NCBI GenBank assembly: GCA_951799425.1
Contig: OX637391.1
Span: forward strand, 14,813,051 to 14,877,050
DNA length: 64,000 nt
Source of the DNA: Ilex aquifolium
Lineage: Eukaryota > Streptophyta > Magnoliopsida > Aquifoliales > Aquifoliaceae
Reading direction: 5' to 3'
This document shows positions 10,671 to 23,799 of the stretch, piece after piece; position 1 is the first letter of the stretch; each line of letters begins with the position of its first letter. A model generated the notes under the pieces. The model saw only the letters and a program-made list of their open reading frames with translations, had not been told where the DNA came from and made no database searches. The position numbers and the translations under genes were made by a program.

Positions 10671-13090
10671 CTTATATCAAGCAAAATTGCAATTGAATAA
10701 GAGTGAGATGCTCAATCAAAGGGCGTTGAATTGTAACTAATGTAAAAGCAGTCAACCGATTATACTTACACAATTTGTAACTTTGCTCATAATGTATTGC
10801 TAACATTAACAAATGCATGCCTGAAAATCAACATTCCTCATTAGTGTGAACATTAACAAATGCATCAATAAATGAATATCCTTCTACCTGCAGAGTGTTG
10901 CTCATTACTAATTCAAAAATGAAAAAAAAATGTGCATATAGTTTCCCAATCCATAAAGAAAATTGTAAAAAAAAAAATTACTAGACAAATGAAAATAAAC
11001 ACAAAAACATGGGTTATGAGACCATGTCAATTTATTGTTAACAGAGGAGATGAACACAGAAATGGTTATAAACAATCAATTTACCTTCATGACTGTGGTT
11101 CAAAGGGTCTATTAAGTGAGTGTGTGTCAAAACCCTGGGGGCATTTCATCGAACAGCTTATAGGTCTACACTGATAATGTTATTCTGTGGGTGTTTGTCA
11201 ATGTGAGTGTGGCATTTTCTATTTTAGCAGGTGGCTATAGGGGTGTGTATTGTGCATCATTGATGTGTATGTATGGGTTAGGGGCTATGGAAAGCTGATG
11301 GTGGAGCAGGGGAAGTGAGGGGAGAAAGGGAGAGAGATATACCTAGAGAGTGAGAGTGAGAGTGAGAGAGGAGCGGTGGTGACTATTGGTGAGGTCGCTG
11401 GTGGGTTTCCATGGTGGTAGTCGTTGTTCAGGCTAATAGATAAGAGAGAGTGGAGAGAGAAAGATCATATAGAGAAGTGGGGAAGAGAAAGGGGTTAACA
11501 CACACATGACAGAGAAGAGAGAAACTGAGTGTGGGTGTGTGTGTAGTAGTAGAGAGGACCGAGAGAGAGGGAAATAGAGAATACCATACGGTTGGCATTG
11601 GTGACTCCGGTGGATGTCACTAGTGGGTCTATCTCTCTTGGTGGCTTACAAAGCCAGATGAGAGAGAAAAAAAAGTGGGGGAATACCTGGGCGACGGCAG
11701 AGGAGCCATGGCAAATAGGGGGAGACTGGGTTGGGCCATGGCAGAGCCAAAGGGGGGAGAGACAGAGAGCGAGAGAGACAGAGCATGCTTGGCTTGGGTT
11801 GTGTGCTAGACTGGGTGGCGTATGTGTGTTTAAATTGGGCGATATTGGGAGAGAGAGGCAGAAGAGAGATTGGGGAAGATTTGAGAGATTTCGGAGGAGA
11901 GAGAGAGGCGTGAGTCAGGTAATTAGCCTTGATTAATGGTAAGAAAATTGGCCTTGATCGGTGGCAATAAAGGAATGAGGAAGAGAGATTTGGGGAAAGT
12001 TAAAATCTCTGATAATTAAAAAAGGAAACGTTGTTGGGCGGGAAAATAAAATTCGGTACTCACTGTAGACCGTAAGATCAATATTTATGAGCTGATCTGA
12101 ATCGTCTTTTATGTTGGGATTACGTTGTCTGTTAGATGTGTTTATGTTTTATCTCAAAACGATCTGGACCTCTCTTTGTCTCTAAAATTCAAACTCATGT
12201 CTACTTTATTATATAGATACTAGAGATCTCAAATTTAAAATCCCAAATTATATCCCAAATCAGAAGAATCTTTGAATTAGTGGGTATGTTAAATTGTTTT
12301 AATAAAGCCCACTCATCCAAGGGTTTTCTTTTAAAAAATGCAAGGCATTGTTTTTTATCTATGGTGAATGGATGGTTGTAGTTTCATGCACCCTAGATTT
12401 TGTGAAAGTTCATTCTTTTCTTTAATATTCTACCATAAAATTCACAAAGTTCTCTAATGATCCCTCTAAACTAGTTTGGCTTGATAGCCTCACATCCTAT
12501 TTTATTTTTCTTTCTTGTACTCTTAACTAGTTCCCTTTTTGAATCTTAACAAGTCCCCTTATTTTAAAATTTTTCTTAAAAATACTGCAGTAGTATAAAA
12601 AAATACATTAATTAAAACCAATTCCTCAAATTATTCTGCTACCTCAAAAACTAGAAAACACTCAAGCCACAAAAATCTGGTGCTAAAGAGATCCAGAATC
12701 CCAAAATCCTCCATATCTTAAAAAAAAAAAAAACCAAAAATTAAAAGAAAAGTGAGAAATGCATCACAAGCGCAGAAAATATAACAGGTAAAAAGAAAAA
12801 CAAATTATAGAACACAAATGCATATCACAAAGACATTATCAATAGAGCTAAGCGGAAGCACAGATGAAAGCATTGAAATTCATGCATAACTAAGATCTCA
12901 GCTAGCAGAGCTCCATTTTGTGAAAACAAAGACAAATAAACATACCATAAATTTTAAAATAAAAAAAAAGGAAAATATAGATTCAAAGGGTTTAGGGTAA
13001 TCAAAACGACGTCATTTTGATAACCTATTATTTTTTTCCCACAGCCCCAAAACAACATTGTTTCTCATAATAAAATAAATTTTTTATTTA
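10671..13090. other. Intergenic DNA with purine-rich tract
   Basis: No gene recognised. Positions 11290-11910 are dominated by GA-rich sequence (many GAGAGA runs) with GGTGG and GTGTGTGT interruptions. Plus-strand open frames at 10932-11174 and 11592-11936 are compositional and have no domain. The rest is AT-rich with homopolymer runs. Confidence 0.5.
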
Positions 13091-13455
13091 CTACGATGTA
13101 TTATTGGTCGCCAAGAATTTTTTTTACCACTCTCTTCTGCAATGTAAATAAAAATGTCGTCAATATTTTTTCCTGTTTCACCTCCGAATTAAATTTTTTT
13201 TTGGGGGGCTATGTGACAATTGGTAAATATTTGCGATGCAAAGTAGTTTTATTTCCCGCCATTTTTTTGTCCCAAAATTCATTGGTGGGAAATCTCATTG
13301 ACGAAAATATAAAAAGGTCACAGATAAATTTACCGAAATCATTGTCTGCGACAATATATTCAAATAATCACAGAAAAGTTAAATTTTAGCGAAGTTTTTT
13401 CATTTCATTGCAAAAAATTTCGTCTCTAAAAATACTTTTTCTTGTAGTTTCAATA
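13090..13455. mobile_element. Possible CACTA transposon remnant
   Basis: The right end reads TACTTTTTCTTGTAGT, the reverse complement of the CACTACAAGAAAA-type terminus of plant CACTA elements, with the last base changed. Upstream are short subterminal-like motifs (TTCGTCTC, CGACAATA, GTCGTC, GGTCGCC). I could not find a matching left terminus or a target duplication, so only a degraded end is claimed. Confidence 0.35.
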
Positions 13456-14189
13456 GCAGCCTTACTATTTATTTCATTATTAATCTGTTGGGTCAAGCAA
13501 AAATACACATTCCCAGAAGAAAAAAAAAAACAAAGATACACACCACCTATTTGTTATTATGCTTGTTAGGCCTACATTCAAATACATAGGAGAAGAGAGG
13601 TTGTTAAATTCATAGGAGACGAATGATTGTGGTTTATTGGTGTGTTTGGAGTACATAGGAGAGTGGTGGTTTATGCATTGGATTAATTTGAATGGGTTGG
13701 TATATCGAACCAAAGCCTGACATATAGTCCTGATTATTATTACAAAAAATAGTTAGCCGTTTTCAATATTTCGGCTAAGTTTTACTGTTACTTCCTTGCA
13801 TAGCAATACATGCTTAAGTAGGTAAAGACAAGGAACTTCTGGAGTTAATTATTCTCTATGCCATTTGTTAGTTTGTTTTCTATTTTGATCAAAAATGACT
13901 TTCATTAATTGATAAAAAAAGAGAGTACGATGGTACATTGGGTTATAATTCTAATTGTTGAATTGTGTTTTTTAGCTACTATCCATGTTTGAAGGTACTA
14001 TGTAACACATAAAAACCGTCATTCAAGAGTCAAGCTGTGAAATTTCTACGTTGTCCATCTTCATTGTGATTATTATCATTGAAGCACATGCATAATTTGT
14101 GTTTTTGGGGAGGGTGAACACATTGTTTGAGATTTAAAGGGGAGAGAAAATTTGATATGGTTTTAATTTAGTCCACCTTTTGTTCAATT
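13456..14189. other. Intergenic DNA, nothing recognised
   Basis: AT-rich sequence between the possible CACTA end and the 3' side of the LINE. The minus frame 13480-13713 has no domain and seems fortuitous. Confidence 0.5.
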
Positions 14190-14554
14190 TGGTCATTTTT
14201 TCCGGAAAGTAAAGATGAATTGCATATCAAAAGAGATACAAAAGCAGGGGAATCCCCATGGTATTACAAAGTATGAAAAAAAACAAATTTGTGGGAGGTG
14301 TGAGCAAGTAGCTACACCTTAGACAGATTTGTCAAAAAATAGTTTCCATATGAAAGGAAGCAGAAACACTATGATGAAACTGGGAAGTTACACAATACAG
14401 TTGCTTGGGAGTTGCAGTTTTTTAGAAATGGCAAGATTCAGCTGAGAGCTTTTGAATTTCAGAGATGCAAGTCTGTCCCTTATAGTTTGCAACATGGCTT
14501 TGAAGATAGTGCTTGGATCCTTTGCCTTGTTAGCGACAATTCTGGTGTTTCTTT

Positions 14555-17500
14555 CTATCCATAGATATTAGACAGCAGCTGAGAGACACAACTGTTGAAG
14601 GACTGTGAATAATGACTTCCCTTTCCAGTGATGTGCAGCCCATGAGACAAAATTAGTCCAAGGCATGCATTGCCAAGAGAAGTTAAAGTGTTGGGTGAGT
14701 AAGCTCCAGATTCTCTTAGAGTATTGGCACTCAAAGAATAGGTGAAAATGAGACTCAATACCTTCACATAACACACACTCCAGGTCTTGGGGAGGGGCAT
14801 AAACATGAATTCTGTCCTTTGTTTTGAGTCTCTACCTTATTGCAATCCAAATGATGAAACTTAGTCTAGGAATAGATTGACTATACCAGACAAGTCCATG
14901 CCAAGGGACCACCTCAGCCTTTGTTCTAAGATGTTCCCATGCAGATTTTGAAGAAAAAGATCCATTAGAGGTGAGGGACCACTTGACTTTGTCAAATGCA
15001 TTCTGGTTTGGCAAATAAAGGGGCATGGAGTTTGAAATTTCCAAAGCTTCCCCTGATGGATGTGGTGGCCATCTCCATTGATTGTTATGAATGATGGTGC
15101 TGACTTTTGTTGCCCTTGAGGTGTTTGTGGACTGGAGGATGCTCTGGTCATATCTCTGAAGCAAAGGCCCCAATGGATGCCAATTGTCAAGCCAAAGAAA
15201 TTTGTCATTTCCATTCCCAATTTTGTGGAGGAGGAAAGGTTTGAAGGCTTCCCTCATCTTAAGAAAATTGAGCCAATTCCATGAGCAGTATTGAGGAGTC
15301 TTGACATCCCAGAGATATTTCCCTTTTAAATGAAAAATGTGGATCCACTTAACCCAGAGGTTGTTTTTATCATGGAACAACTTCCATAGATGTTTGAAGA
15401 AGATGGTTGTATTCCATTCTTTAAGCCTTCTAATTCCTAGTCCTCCTTCCTTCTTTGGAAGGCATACATCATGCCAAGAGACTTTTGCAGCGGAGGTTCT
15501 CAGTTCTATGCCTGACCATAAGAAGGCTCTCATTATCTACTCCATCTTATCACAAGTTTGTTGTGGTATTACCAAATGTGAAGCCCAAAAGATTTTAATG
15601 ATGCTAAGTAGTGAAGTTATAAGTTGAAGTCTACCTGCATAAGACAAAAATTTGTTAGTCCAACTCCTCACCTTAGCTTCGATCTTGCTTGTTAACTCAT
15701 CACATTACTGAGAGTGGAGTCTTCCTGTGATGATTGGGATGCCAAGGTATCTGATGGGCATTGAGCCTTCCATAAATACTAGGCTTTGAATAATTTGCAT
15801 CTTCACTTTTGGAGGGACCATTTAGAAATATATGTGACTTTTAGATGGATTGGCTTGAAGACTAGAGAGAGTTTGAAATTGTAGAAGTGATTCCCTGAGG
15901 ATGTTCACAGAGTTCAGGTCTCCATAACAGAGAAAGAGGAGGTCATCAACAAAGGTAAGCTGAGTAAGGTTGAATTGTTTGCACCTCCAGTAGTATTTGA
16001 AGCTCCTATTTCTGTGCACTTGTCTCTGAATACTCAAGTGTAAAACATCCATGGCTGTAACAAACAGGTAAAGGGATAGTGGGTCCCCTTGCCTTAGACG
16101 TCTCTCACTTGAGAAGAACCCAACTAATTCACCATTGATATTAACTGAGAATTTCGGAGTGATGATACAGATTCTGATCCATTTTATGAAATCAGCTGGA
16201 AACTTAAAAGCTCCCAATGTGTCCAATATGAAATCCCAATCAATGGTATCAAAGGCTTTCATCAAGTTAACCTTGATTGCACATTTGGATGGCCTCTTGT
16301 TCCTGTGATAGTTTCTTAGCCATTCTTGTGTTAGGAGGATGTTATCACTAATATACGTGCCAGGGACAAAAGCAGTCTGATTTGGGCTAGTGATGTCTTG
16401 CAGAACATATTTGAATCTGTTTGCTAGCACTTTAGAGATCACTTTGTATAATGTGTTGCAACAGGAGATTGGTCTGAAATCACCCATGGTGGATAGATTG
16501 GAGACTTTAGGAACAAGAGTAATGAGAGTGTTGTTCCATTCTCTGAGGAGTTTATCTCTATAGAAGAATTATTTGACTGCACCAATGAGATCATTACCAA
16601 TAAAATTCCAGGATTTCATAAAAAAATAGGCATTGAACCCATCTGGCGCAGGGGCCTTCATGCTATCAATTGAGAAGAATGCATCATTGATTTCCTCAGC
16701 TGTTACCTCCTTTACCATTTCAGTTGCTTGATTTTCAGCAATAGTGTTCTGAACAAGTGAGCTTAAGTACTGCAGTCTCTCAATTCTATTGACAGTGTGG
16801 GAATCTTTCTTCAATAAGTGTTGAAAGAATTTTATAGCCTCCCTCTTTATCTCCTCTTCTGTTTTAGCTGTGGTTCCATTCATCCTCTTTAACAAAAGAA
16901 TTTTCTTCCTATTTCTTCTGTTATTCATAGTTTTGAAGAAATATGAGGTGTTTTGATCCCCCGCCTTAAGCCAATGGACCCTTGCTTTTTGTTTGTAGAA
17001 ACCTTCTTCAACCTGAGCAGCTCTTAAATAGTTTTCAAGCAGTTGCTCTTCCTTTTGCCTTAGCCTTATATCAGAAGGGTCGTGATCAAGTTCTCTTTGA
17101 CAGTTTTCAAGAGCACTCTTTGCTTCTTTGGATCTCATTGAGATGTCACCAATCTCCTTGCATTTCTCTTTGAAGATGGATTTAAGCCTTTTCAATTTGG
17201 AGCAGATTTGGAATTGCAAGGTGCCTTGTATGCTTCCATTCCAAACTTGGATTACAGTGGAGATAAAGTCCTCTCTGTCGGCAAATAAATTGAAAAATCT
17301 GAAAGATGATTTCCTTTTACTAGCCGCTGTGACTAGTTTGACAAGTGAAGGGCAATGATCAGAAACTCCAGGTGGAAGGTGTTCTACTTCTGAATGTGGG
17401 AATTTGACATTCCATTCCTCATTAATAAGCACCGTATCCAACTTCCTAGCCACATTGTTACTTTTCCATGTGTAAAGCAGTCCTGAGTATCTCAGCTCAA

Positions 17501-18023
17501 TGAGCTCTGAATTTTGAATGCAAACTTCAAAATCCCTCATGGATTGATTCCATTTGCAATGTTGTCCCTTGTGTTCCTGGGGACTTCTGATGGCATTGAA
17601 GTCCCCAAGTAGTATCTAGGGATCATTCTTGAAATTGCAAGCTTCATGAAATATGTTTCCCCAAAGGCTTCTCCTTGTGTGGTCCTCATTGGCTCCATAG
17701 ACAAATGAGCAAAAGAAACTGGTCTTACTTTCATAGTGTAATACCTTGCAGTTTATAATTTGATCAGTTTCTAAAAGCTTCTCAAGCCTCACATTTCCTG
17801 GGTTCCAAGCAATCCAGATTTTCCCCAAGTCATGATTGTCATAGTTGTTAGTGAACTCCCAGTTTCTGAACATGCGGTTCATAATATTTTTATTTACAGG
17901 TCTAACTCTAGTTTCAACAAAACTTATGAGGTCAAGGTGTTGTTCAAAAATAAGTTTCATCACCTCTTCTTGTCTGGAGGGGCTATTTAGCCCTTTCACG
18001 TTCCAACATGCAAAATTGATCAT
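14555..18023 (-). pseudogene. LINE ORF2 (endonuclease and reverse transcriptase), broken
   Basis: Read on the minus strand. The apurinic-like endonuclease starts MINFACWNVKGLNSP at 18023 and continues through an SDH motif (GVSDHCPSLV). It is broken by a TAG at about 17613-17615, exactly where the family has the tryptophan of the PW..LGDFNA motif. The RT follows at 16487-15822 (MGDFRPISCCNTLYKV, KAFDTIDWDFI, LRQGDPLS, FVDDLLF). Next come 15533-14832 (MRAFLWSG ... VSWHDVCLPKKEGGLGIRRL) and the C-terminal C...C...H-like segment CEGIESHFHLFFECQYSKRIW. Stops and frameshifts between these pieces make it non-functional. Confidence 0.85.
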
Positions 18024-18049
18024 GAGGAGGAATGTTTCCTAAGGTTAGA

Positions 18050-18403
18050 GTGTCCAGGCACTTTGACTTTTGATTGCTCAGTGGACTTTTTCTTGGCCTT
18101 TTTCTTCTTGGAGCTCATATTAGTGGGAACATCTGCATTTTCTATTTGGCTATTTCAGCTCCACTACAATTTGGCCCTCCTCAAGACAGTAGAATTTATT
18201 TGGAGAAGTGATGGGCACAAAATTAGATGAAGTATGATTGCTGCTGCTTTGGTGAGATTTAGATACCTGTGGTTCTTGTTGTGGAGTGGGAAGTGCCTCC
18301 TGAACTTTCTCATTTCAGCTTCTCTTGCTCGTTTCAGATGCAGTTGTAGGCTGCTGCTCTTTTGGTGTACTGACTGTCTCCATTGGGCGTGTTTGGCTTG
18401 CAA
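18050..18403 (-). pseudogene. Probable C-terminal remnant of LINE ORF1
   Basis: Directly upstream of ORF2 on the minus strand lies a lysine-rich tail (SSKKKKAKKKSTEQSKVKVP, minus strand about 18055-18115) and a 79-residue frame at 18403-18164. No zinc knuckle is visible. The assignment rests on position and basic composition. Confidence 0.45.
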
Positions 18404-18410
18404 TGAGAGG

Positions 18411-19559
18411 ACTGGGTTGGACTGGATTTTTAACCCAATTTAATCCAACACAATACAAAGTTGTCCAAGTTGTTTTGGATCCAATGCATATTATACTATC
18501 TAATCCTTCCTTTGGACGGAGAACATATGATTTGTGGGTCTCATGCACATGTCCAAATTAAAGAAAATGAAATGACCATTGCACCATTTGTAACAAAATG
18601 TAATTCAATGCTAAACCAACTTTGGATGGGTATGGTAGCTAAAATTGGTTAGAATGAGTAGTAATTTGGACAATCATGAAATTTAATAATGAAGTCCGTA
18701 AATTTAACGGTACTTATTTAAAGCGGCAAAATTTTGATTTAGTATATGATATCTAGTTTAATCATTTTATTAATTTAATATTGTTTAATCCATTTTTTAA
18801 CAACACAAAAGCAAACAATTTTTTATTTTTTTATTTTTTACAACACACAATTAATGTCAAATAATATGAATGCTGACCAAGTTAATTTTTGAATTTTCAT
18901 AAAACCCCCAACAAATCTAAATAACTAAGTTGATAGACCCCATTAATTTAAAACTTAACCACAATATTTAAAATAATGTATTTCATTAATTTAAGTAATT
19001 GTATTCATTAAGTTAATTAACCTAGCAATTAAGCTAATTAGCTTCATTATTCCGTAAAGTTTCAAATGATAAAAAATAGTTAATTAAGCAATTAACACAA
19101 ATTAGCCCCATCAATTGACTATCCCATTAAATAACCTTATCAATCTTAGTAATTAACTCGTCAATTAAGTAATTAACACGTTAATTAACATCATTACTTT
19201 TTTAAGTAAATTTCTATAACTAAGCCCATCAATTAAGTCAGTAGTTAACTAAGTCATTAATTAAGCTAATTAATCCTAGTAATTAACGTTATCAATTAAG
19301 TAATTTATCCATTGGTTAACACTACTAATTATGTTGTATAGATTGGTTGAAAATTCATTGTGATAGCTTGCAAATCCACTAATTACATTGTATCGTTAAT
19401 TAAGTAATTAATCCAAATCCATCACCGACTCTACCATCCGATTGCACCACAACCAGCTCCACCTCCTCTTCTAAAGCACCACCAACTTCCTTCAACTGAC
19501 ATCAAAACCGGATTGAGATCCCCCATGAAACCCGTCTCTAACCCCACGACACTATCCCA
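18411..19559. other. AT-rich intergenic DNA with TAATTAA-rich tract
   Basis: No gene. From about 18960 to 19420 the motif TTAATTAAG / AATTAATT recurs irregularly, giving a degenerate low-complexity repeat with many short palindromes. It could be a decayed satellite or simply AT-rich spacer. Confidence 0.5.
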
Positions 19560-20881
19560 TGTAAAGATTAAAAGACAATATATGGAAAAAATATTTTGTA
19601 TTTCTGTCAGACAATGTTTTGTACAAAGTGAGTGTTTAAATAAGAGGGTGTGAGTAACAGATTCCTAATCACATGCTTATATTTATAGAGTTTGAATTGA
19701 AAGCAAATTGTATAACTCAAATTTTGCAGGATCTTATCCTTTCGAAATGGAGCTCGCAGACATTGAGATTGGACCTGAACTGAATGAACTGAGCAGTTGA
19801 TAATGGTTTTGTAAGAACATCTGCCAGTCGATCTTTGTTAGAAATAAATTGGACCTTTATGTAATTCTTGAGCACCTGATCTCTCACAAAATGAAAGTCT
19901 ATCTTGATGTGTTTTGTGTGTGCATGAAACACGGGATTAGACGAAAAATATGTTCCTCATATATTATCACACCAGAGATCAGGTGGAGTTTCTATTGGAA
20001 GGCCTAATTCTTTCATTAAACTCTGTAGCCATTGGAGCTCTACTGCTGTGTTGGCAAGAGACTTGTACTTCACCTCGGTGCTGTTACGGACCACCGTTTG
20101 TTGCTGTTTACAACTCCATGAAATTATATTGGGGCCTAGGCAAATACAAATAGGCCCAACTGATCTTCTGTCATCTTTATCTGCTGCCCAGTTCACATCT
20201 GAAAATGCTTAAAGCTGGAAACCTTTTTGCTTTGAGATGAACAGTCCATGTGAAAACGGTATTTTTTTAAATATCTCAATATCCATTTCACAGCCTATTA
20301 ATGTGGAACTCGTGGTGCGTGCATATATTTGCTGACTTTGTGGACAACAAATGCCATATCTAGTCTCATGAAGGCTAAGTATTGCAAGCCTCCTACAACA
20401 CTTCTATAGAGATTGGTTTCTTCAAATGACTTTCCTTCTAAGGCAGTCATTGAGCAGGTTGTAGACATAGGACTACTACAAGGCTTTGCTTTCTCCATCT
20501 ACATCTCTTCAATAACTCAACTATATATTTTCGTTGAGTGAGATAAAGTCCTTGGCTAGTATGCAAGACTTCCACACCTAGGAAGAAATTGAACTCCCCA
20601 AGATCGTTAACATGAAATTTAGCTTGTAACCGTTGTAGAACACGATCAATTGTTGTAGAATTAGAACCAGTGATTATAATGTCGTCAACATATATTAAAA
20701 AAAAGATAATTAACGATTGTTGCTTAAGGATGTAAGGAGAAATGTTTGCTTTGCTTCCATGAAAGCCACGTGATAGAAGCTTCTTTGTTAGTGTAGAAAA
20801 CCAGGCTCGTGGCGCTTGACAAAAGCCATAAAGTGACTTATGGAGTTTGCATACATGACTGGGATATTGAGGATGAACAAA
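19560..20881 (-). mobile_element. Ty1/copia fragment: end of RT, RNase H, partial LTR
   Basis: Minus strand. From the right: RT pieces LHKSLYGFCQAPRAWF and YVDDIIITGSNS (about 20680-20690), then LYRSVVGGLQYLAFMRLDMAFVVHKVSKYMHAP (20498-20298), then the RNase H region MNWAADKDDRRSVGP, STEVKYKSLANTAVELQWLQ (20196-19957) and LADVLTKPLS (19932-19717). Several frame breaks occur. The AT-rich DNA from 19716 to about 19560 may be part of its 3' LTR. The fragment stops at 20881, where the LTR of another element begins, so gag, protease, integrase and the first RT half are missing on this side. Confidence 0.85.
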
Positions 20882-23306
20882 TGTAAAATCCGGGTAAATT
20901 TGATTTTTTTATGAAAAAGGGCAAAACGGTAATTTGTCACTACAATACGAGTTGAAAACCTGAATTTTTATAGAGCTCGGATGACGAAACGGACCTCATC
21001 GTTGGATTCATATCGCGAAATCTAGTTATCCTGTTAATTTTCATCAAATTTCGAGATAGTCGTATTTTTTGCGTTTTACGAAGCGATCGGGTGTCGGGTG
21101 ACCTCATAAACGAACCCGAAAATAAAATTTTGAAAATTGGATAATAATTTAAAGAAACTTGAAATAAAAATATTTTGTGAACCGAGACGAAATTTAATCG
21201 ATTCGGGTTAAAATCAGACCCGAGAAATGAGAACATGTGGCGAATTGTGGACCAAGTATTTGGGGAGTATAAAAAGGGAAGAAAATCATATTTTCTTCCC
21301 CATTTCTCAGCCTTTCATCCGTTAGAAAAGAAGAGAGGGAAAGCTCAAGTCCTCTCCACATTCTCTCTACGATCTACGGAGATTCGTTGCTCGAATTGAC
21401 TCAAGCCAAGAACAAAAATTGTTCTACGCGACGAGGGCTACAAAAACATACCAAAAAGGACGGATTTCACCGAAGTTCCAAAAACAAGCTTGAAGAAATC
21501 AAGGGTCTTGGGCGAGATTTGAGTTCTTGGAGCTTCCTAGCATTGTCTTATGCTTCAAGAGATAGGGTTTTCACCCTAACTAGGTTTATTTTCAACTTAG
21601 AATGATTATATGGAATGGGTAGGGTGTTAGATGCCTTTAGCACTTGCCTATTGCTGTAAAATTGATAAAATGTGTAATAAAAATGGGTAAATTCAATTCT
21701 AATATGAATTGGTAATTAGAAATTGCTAACTTGTGATATATTGAAAGTTTTGTTATGTGGGCATACTATGTGTTTATATTTTGCCTATGTGAAATTAAGT
21801 GTGTTATTGCATAGAGTATGTATAACATGCTTGGAAAATTGTTGTTGGATGAAAATATTGATATATGCTACATGATGTATTGGATATAATTGGTCATGGA
21901 ATGTGTTGAAATGTGGTTGAAGTAGTTCATATGGCATTCATTACATATGACTATGATATTGATATTGCAATTGTTCATTATATTGTATATGCACGGAGAC
22001 ATCGCATTCGTGGGCATTGGACATGAGTGTGGGTGTGTGTGCATGTTTTTGAATCAAACACCATTCTTTGTGGTTGATAAGTGGACTCGGTACAATCAGA
22101 CCAAGGTCCGACAGAGTCGCACGGTTGCATGAAAAACTTGTGTCGGGTATAGCAAGAAGGGCTAGATACTCCTTCGGGTGCAAAACCCGGTTACTGGTTT
22201 ATACACTTCCGTCGGTGCAAGTCTAAAAAAGTATAACGGTGTACGGAACTGGCGGTGAGATTCTAAAATCCGAATACACAACAAAGACACATGGTTTATT
22301 TATTTTTAAATGGTCATTGGATGTGCAACATCAATGGCAAGGGTTTGGAATGCCCGATTTTACACTCATGGCATTGCATGAGTTGTGAGAGCCGGTAAAG
22401 GCTCGGGTTGAGGTTCATGAGTTAGTCTCATCTCATTTCATGGCATGGCATGGTAATTCCTATCATTGAATTGCATATCCTTGATTGGAAGGTTTGTTGC
22501 TTGTGAAATTGTGCATGTGAACATATCATATGCATCTAGGTTGAGGAGTAGCCTCTTTAGGAGATACCCTATTGAGCGTGACTCATCCTTTGTGGGAAAA
22601 TATTTCAGGTGCGGGTTATACACCGGTGGAAGGCTCTCATTCGGGGCCTCAAGGATGAAGAAAAGCTGACTTGTGGCTTTTAAAACATATTTTGTAAAAC
22701 TTTTATGAAATTTGATTTTGGGCATGTAAATCTATGGAAATGATTGTAGTAGAACTTGAATGGACCATGTTTGACATGAAAAACTTCATTGTACATGTGT
22801 TGAGTTGATATGGAGTGAGTTGGAATGAATTGGAATTGAAAAAGGATGAAAATGGGCGAAAATAGGCAAAACCTACTGGTAGAACGATGATAAACCTACC
22901 GGTAGAACTATAAAACCTACTAGTAGAACTTTTCTAGTGGGCAAAACCTACCAGTAGGACGATGACAAACCTACCGATAGGTTTTCCAAAAATCTGAATT
23001 TTTAAGAATATTTTGTCATTCTTTCGGGCTTTGTGTTCTTTTATTCAAATGATGTAAATGGACAATAATGAAGTATAAATTGTGGTATATTGGACCTCGG
23101 ATGGGTCATGTGATTAAATGTATACAGGATATACGTTTGGGAGAGCCCGATACAGGGGAGACTCTGCCTAAACTTTGAGTTATTGTGATCCCGGTAAAGG
23201 GGATGTTGTGCCGTGATGACGAGTTATGTGGCATTCACGGGTGTTTTCGCGGGTTGACGGTTGATCAATGGGTTGACAAAGGACCCCCGGTTTTAGAGGC
23301 GTCACA
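20882..23306 (+). repeat. Long terminal repeat, Del/Tekay type
   Basis: Starts TGTAAAATCCGGG and ends GTCACA just before the primer-binding site; about 2.4 kb, as expected for this lineage. A TATAAAAA box at 21268-21275 is a good candidate promoter. Positions 22867-22985 hold five variants of an (A)ACCTACCGGTAG motif, several of them perfect palindromes (CTACCGGTAG, CTACTAGTAG). Plus and minus open frames inside are shadows. Confidence 0.75.
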
Positions 23307-23309
23307 GTT

Positions 23310-23322
23310 TGGTATCAGAACC
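23310..23322 (+). other. Primer-binding site, initiator-Met tRNA type
   Basis: TGGTATCAGAACC three bases after the LTR end matches the usual TGGTATCAGAGCC complement of plant tRNA-iMet apart from one base. Confidence 0.8.
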
Positions 23323-23657
23323 TAGATTTACGATTTACCTAAGACTTGCGGGGCATGAGTTTAGACCATTGCATCCATTGTGTATTACATGTTATGTGTT
23401 TTAAATGCTACATGTTATGTGTTATATGTTATGTAAATAATATTCATGATTGAATGTATATGGAAAAGACACTAGGGTTAGAGAACATAACCTTGGGGGT
23501 CGGAAAGCAAAGGAGCGAGACGGTTCAGGGTGTAGATGTCTACTAGTGGTGGCACATGCTCTACTAGTGAGACAAGGAGAAAAATCTCAAAGTTTGAACT
23601 TGATCCTTATCTTGGGATACTAAGTTAGTGCTTTATTGCTATTTGACATGTGTGTAG

Positions 23658-23795
23658 ATGGCAAATAGAGGAAGAAGACGCGGCCGAGGAGGTGGACGGA
23701 ACAACAACGAACCACCACCGTCCTTTGACCAACAAACCTTCATGGAGGCTATTGGCACGATGGCGACGACCTTTGCACAGGTTAGCGCCATGTAG
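23658..23795 (+). pseudogene. gag: N-terminal fragment of chromovirus gag
   Basis: The ATG at 23658 opens a 45-residue frame beginning MANRGRRRGRGGGRNNNEPP and continuing FDQQTFMEAIGTMATTFAQV. This is the basic, disordered start followed by the first helix of Del/Tekay gag. The frame stops at 23793-23795 and no further gag follows, because the sequence switches to unrelated minus-strand copia DNA. It makes no capsid. Confidence 0.75.
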
Positions 23796-23799
23796 CAGT

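Larger units (their letters stand above)
14190..18410 (-). mobile_element. L1-type LINE (non-LTR retrotransposon), 5' truncated
   Basis: Minus-strand remains of one LINE, from an ORF1 tail (about 18050-18403) through endonuclease, reverse transcriptase and a C-terminal zinc-knuckle-like region to about 14190. No LTRs flank it. Only the C-terminal part of ORF1 is visible, consistent with the 5' truncation typical of LINEs. Both ends are estimates: I found no clear target duplication or long poly(A). Confidence 0.8.

Noticed and set aside
11592..11936. Plus-strand open frame of 114 codons in the GA-rich tract
   Set aside because: Sequence is dominated by GAGAGA runs, giving arginine/glutamate/glycine repeats; no domain or splice context.
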